Origin: Trichoplusia ni
Taxonomy: Eukaryota > Arthropoda > Insecta > Lepidoptera > Noctuidae
Reading direction: 5' to 3'
NCBI RefSeq assembly: GCF_003590095.1
Contig: NC_039479.1
Span: 8,060,001 to 8,124,000, forward strand
Length of the DNA stretch: 64,000 bases
Within the stretch, counting starts at the first letter, position 1. Each line of letters opens with the position of its first letter. The translations under genes and the position numbers were made by a program. Under the pieces are notes generated by a model. That model saw only the letters and a program-made list of their open reading frames with translations. It did not search any database and was not told where the DNA came from. This document shows, in pieces, positions 60,201 to 64,000 of this stretch.

Positions 60201-61876
60201 GACTTTCTGGCTACCACGCATCATTTACCTCATCAGTCATACAACACATACATAATAGTCTACTAGATCAGTCTACTTTTGAACATCCCGACTTTTAGAA
60301 TTGTATTTACTGACTAATTGATTTTGCATTATCTTTGCTTCCATTTACCATTTTCACTACTATCCGTTCCCACCTAAAAATAATCTCGTACTTATTTTTG
60401 TATTCTCGAAACTTCCTGAGCATAATGTAAAACCATTATGTTCGATTCCCAAAACATATTTTATCCTTCGATGCTTCAAAAAAGTTAATTGAAAAATATA
60501 AAGAATTTAATAAAATGAAAAGAATATCTTAATTTTCGAGAATATGATTGTATGTAAATGAGAAAGGAAATGAATCGGTCCCGTGTGGCCAACTCAAATG
60601 AATGAGGAAGCTTGAATTAATACTACGACGTTTTGGAACGAAGCCCAAAGGCCTTTACTTATAAATCTTTATTTTATATTCTACAAAAATATGATTTTTA
60701 TTGTATTCCTCTGTAGCGTTTATGAGTGATGGATACCTTATGTAAATATAAATACCAACTTCAGATAACGTATAAAAGAAATCTTCATCATAACTTCTTA
60801 TACGTTGGAACATTTGGAAGTTGTTAGGCTTGTATAATAAAATAATTCTCATAAAATGTACCCGCATTTGTTTGTTTCTAACTCCACATTATACACACCG
60901 GGAGCGACTGAATTACGAAGGGACCTTGTGAACTTACAGGTAGCTTACTTTATTGTGTATGTTTTGGGTTCCATTTAAATATTACACATTATAATGACGA
61001 CACCACTTAAATATCTACACAAGGAATCACCCTTACAGATCAGTAGTAAATAAAAAATTTCAAAAGCTGGGTAGGTAAAGTAATCAATAGATACAGTTTT
61101 ACGTTTTTAAGCTCCACAGGGAACTGAACCGCCCTATCTGGCAGTTCAATCGTGTAAGAGCTTCCCTTATTAATAATCCGTGGCTAACCGCCTGTACCGG
61201 ATACACGAATTTGTAACGAATGGAGATAATACATTTGTCTTTTGCCTGTTACATTGGCCCATTTATTATGGAAATCGATGTTGAATTACTTTTTGTGGTC
61301 GTTACCTTTGTGTACCATTTTTGTGTGGAATTAATTTTTCAACGGTGTTCCAATTAATCGGGGTAATAAATTATTTTTGAACAATACTTCGTCATTGTAT
61401 TGGCATAAAAGTTGATTTATGCAAAAAACATCGTAGCGTTTATTGATACTTTTATAATCCTTAGATATTGTTTTGAAGGTGAACGGGTGTCCAACTAAGG
61501 TCGAAGCTATAAAAGTTTATACGGTACTAAAATTATGCCGTCTAGCATAATCTCATTGAAATATCGGGTACCTAACAAAAAAATCTTAACTTAAAGTATT
61601 TTCTCAAAAAAGCGATCTCAATTCAGTTACACACAAGAGTTAACAAGGCACGTCGCTAGATTAAACTTATTACTAGTGCAAAAAATAAAATAGTATTTTA
61701 TGTTCTTATTTTTACTTGAGCAAAAGCGTCTGTGACACGACTACAATATAAATATGTATATGAAGAATTGAAGATACGGTTCACTTACTGTGCATAGAAT
61801 TAGGTTATTGACTGAAGTTTAGGTCATAACATTATACTTAAAACCAAAGCGCAAAGCTAGTACTAGGAGATGTTTT

Positions 61877-61922
61877 GAAAGCGAGACGCAACGGGCTTTA
61901 TAGGGCGTTGTCCCGCTTCCAC
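61877..61922. repeat. Quasi-palindromic ~48-bp motif copy
   Basis: GAAAGCGAGACGCAACGGGC, TTTATAGGGCGTTGTCCCGC, TTCCAC. The ends (GAAAGCGAGACGC and GTCCCGCTTCC) are near complements, and both ends match the copy at 44838-44885 while the centre differs. It lies just outside the LINE 3' tail at 61941. Confidence 0.6.
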
Positions 61923-61940
61923 AAATAGATAGCGTTTATA

Positions 61941-62480
61941 TTAATAATAATAAAAATCTTTATTTCAAGTTATAAAACTCATAGTTTACAGATACACACT
62001 TTTTTTCTTTTCTTTTTCATACATAAAATATTGTGCTAGTACAAAATTTCAAATTTTGATTTATGTAGCTGGCAACAATGAAGCAAGTATGGACAATCCA
62101 TCCTATCCGCGATCATTTTCAGAACTCTGTTGGGGCTAGCCACGACACGAGCGATCAAAGATGCTGCTCGCTTGCGCATATTGTAGGCATAGAATTGTGG
62201 AAACCACTTTCAGAATACTGCGAAAATCGTACCGGATTAAAGCTGTTACTCGCTACTATCATAATCCTTGTAGCAGACAGTTGCTTCATATACACGTAGC
62301 ATTTGGTTGTGAGAGAATATTCGATAACCACCAGATACCTACCCAGGCAAAAATATGTTGCAAGCTAATTATGAAACTGCTGAATGGAAATTTAAGTGAT
62401 GGTTTTTACGGTCATAAATTTGATGGAATACCAATTGTGTTTCCAAATTTGTTTTTTTTTGTTGTTGTTTTTATACAATA
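61941..62480 (-). mobile_element. Non-LTR retroelement 3' region, minus strand
   Basis: On the minus strand the sequence ends CTGTAAACTATGAGTTTTAT, AACTTGAAATAAAGATTTTT, then a TTATTATTA tail (plus 61941-61953; AATAAA at plus 61959-61964). 'AACTTGAAATAAAGATT.TTATTATTATTA' is a classic lepidopteran LINE 3' end. Upstream on that strand (plus 62060-62340) is GC-richer sequence that may be the degraded end of its ORF or UTR. The two overlapping plus-strand frames there (62078-62299, 62161-62487) are probably by-products. The 5' limit is uncertain. Confidence 0.55.
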
Positions 62481-64000
62481 TATTTAAGTTTGCTGGTTTA
62501 TTAAATTCACTGCCTTACAAGTAGCCTTCTCCATTATTTTACAAACTCGTTCAATAGATAACGGCTTTGATTTCAACAAAGCTTGAAGCAAAATTAACTG
62601 TCAATTTACACAATAATATTGTGGTTTTAATGAAAACAGTTTTTTTTTGTTTGTAAAGGAAATTACAAACGCGAATTGAAAGTCTAATGGAGTTGACACC
62701 ATTTTGATTAGCTTTGCTTTATTGTTACAAAGCGCTGTTTGACGTTATTTTCGTAAGATTGTGAATGGTGATAAAAATAATCTAGCGAGGTTCGGACTGG
62801 CGAGACTAAGTGTTCCGTACAAATAGGCTAAAGAAACACAAATCTCTGAAAAGACAAATAAACATGACGCCTACAAAGACCTACAATTTTTTTGTCACTC
62901 AACAAAATGACTGTAATGTGTACCTGAACCGATTCTTTATTTTGACTTTTCCTATTATAGCGACAACAGAAATACATAATCTAACTATTGCTAACTACAA
63001 ATGTCTAACTATTACTGTTTATAAGATACATCTGATAAGGAAAGAAAGAAACAGACAACGGTGTCTCAGTGATAGGGTTTCGTTGATACCTATTGGGTAC
63101 CCTAATAAGGCATTCATTAAATGACTTCTTGCCGTATTACAAAAATACTTTATATTTCAATGAAGATTTTTATGCTAATGATTATTAACAGTAACAACGA
63201 AACTATCGCTCGTAAGTCACTAATGAGCTTTATTTACATGGTACTTTTGAAGTGGGTATGTTATTGCGTTAAATACCGCCTTAGCTAAATTAAAAAAAAA
63301 TGTATTAGAAATTTATTCGAATTTACGTGGTAGTTACCATTAGTACAAATGTTTACGTTATATTATGTAACACTGACTTTCAGATTGTAATTTTCACTCC
63401 GTTTCCCTTGCAACTATTTATATAGCCTAGATCTACTACAGATAACAATTTTTGGAATAAGAATGTTACTAGAAATGACATTCGTATTCAATAAAGTTTA
63501 ATAACAGAAGATAAAATCGATATAAAATTTAATTAAACCCTGTTCAATCATCAGTGTGATTGAGTGTGGAAAATCTTCATATTGAAATATGCGAATAAAT
63601 GGGAGCATGGGAATACGTGGCGACGTGGATATTGGTGTAGGATTATATCCATGGGTTTCTGATATGTCATCAGATAATTTATTAATGATCGATTTGTCGG
63701 GTGCGATCCGGTGACCGGTTAAATTGCGTTGTAATATCTCCCTTGGTAACAGTGAGTCTTTAATAGGTAATGAGCAAACGATACGTTCACTGCTCGACTT
63801 GTTAAAGTTGCCGTAATGTTTGCATTGATTTCATTGACTACGTTGAAGTGTTTCTTAAAAAAACGTGTTTTAAGGTTTTATAATATATTATAATAGAATA
63901 ATACAGTTATAATATATCCTCAAAAATATTTTTATCAGTTAAAGAACTAGGAATGACCGTTTACGTGTATAGAGTCTTCTCCACAGATTCACACACACAA
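62481..64000. other. Gene-free end of the window
   Basis: AT-rich. A 104-codon plus-strand frame (62810-63124) is Asn/Thr/Lys-rich with no recognised domain. The final part to 64000 shows no gene or clear repeat. Confidence 0.35.

Larger units (their letters stand above)
56332..61876. other. Gene-free stretch with one perfect hairpin
   Basis: Contains the short CTAGGA array at 56511-56531 and the hairpin at 57233-57279. A GC-richer block at 59215-59375 has no sustained frame. No gene is supported. Confidence 0.35.

Noticed and set aside
60430..60465. B-box-like TGTTCGATTCCC on the plus strand
   Set aside because: No A box upstream and no foldable tRNA stems.
61100..61215. tRNA-like element with GGTTCAGTTCC on the minus strand
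   Set aside because: Only a partial B-box match, no clear A box at the right spacing, no matching copy in the window.
62078..62487. Two overlapping plus-strand frames of 73 and 108 codons
   Set aside because: They overlap in different registers and lie opposite a minus-strand LINE 3' region; more likely antisense by-products of the retroelement.

Overview
This is AT-rich, intron- and repeat-dominated animal DNA. The dispersed repeats (tRNA-derived SINEs, RTE-type LINE 3' stubs with GAT-rich tails, and 'ACTAGCTGTTGCCCGCG'-type retroelement ends) look like those abundant in moth genomes, so I read it as a lepidopteran chromosome, perhaps noctuid-like. That assignment rests on remembered repeat families, not on a search. 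There are no signs of bacterial operons, rRNA, CRISPR arrays or complete autonomous transposons. Layout: bases 1-6060 read as the end of a long intron. They hold one copy of a short inverted-repeat element (1736-1883). Bases 6061-6221 are the last coding exon of a plus-strand class A neuropeptide GPCR, giving the end of TM7 and a short cytoplasmic tail; the receptor resembles the myosuppressin / FMRFamide-like / sex-peptide receptor group. It is followed by an AT-rich probable 3' UTR. From about 7 kb to 29 kb I find no convincing gene, only one degenerate SINE (near 14.9 kb), one retroelement relic (16.8 kb) and a GC-rich exon-like patch (16.03-16.19 kb). At 29.5-30.25 kb on the minus strand lies the longest open frame in the window: a 242-residue intronless ORF with a basic C-terminus that I do not recognise. 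It is the best candidate for a real undescribed gene here. From 30.9 to 64 kb the DNA is again gene-poor and carries many retroelement remnants. The densest cluster (40.6-43.9 kb) includes a 5'-truncated RTE stub with perfect 15-bp target-site duplications. A second copy of the inverted-repeat element is at 45315-45440. Two long hairpins of unknown origin lie at 48546-48601 and 57233-57279. A roughly 48-bp quasi-palindromic GC-rich motif recurs at 30.9, 38.5, 44.8 and 61.9 kb. Only the receptor exon and the 242-residue ORF are supported as coding. Nothing links them functionally; they lie 23 kb apart on opposite strands. The rest is best described as intronic or intergenic DNA shaped by small non-autonomous elements and 5'-truncated LINEs. 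I see no new multi-gene system.
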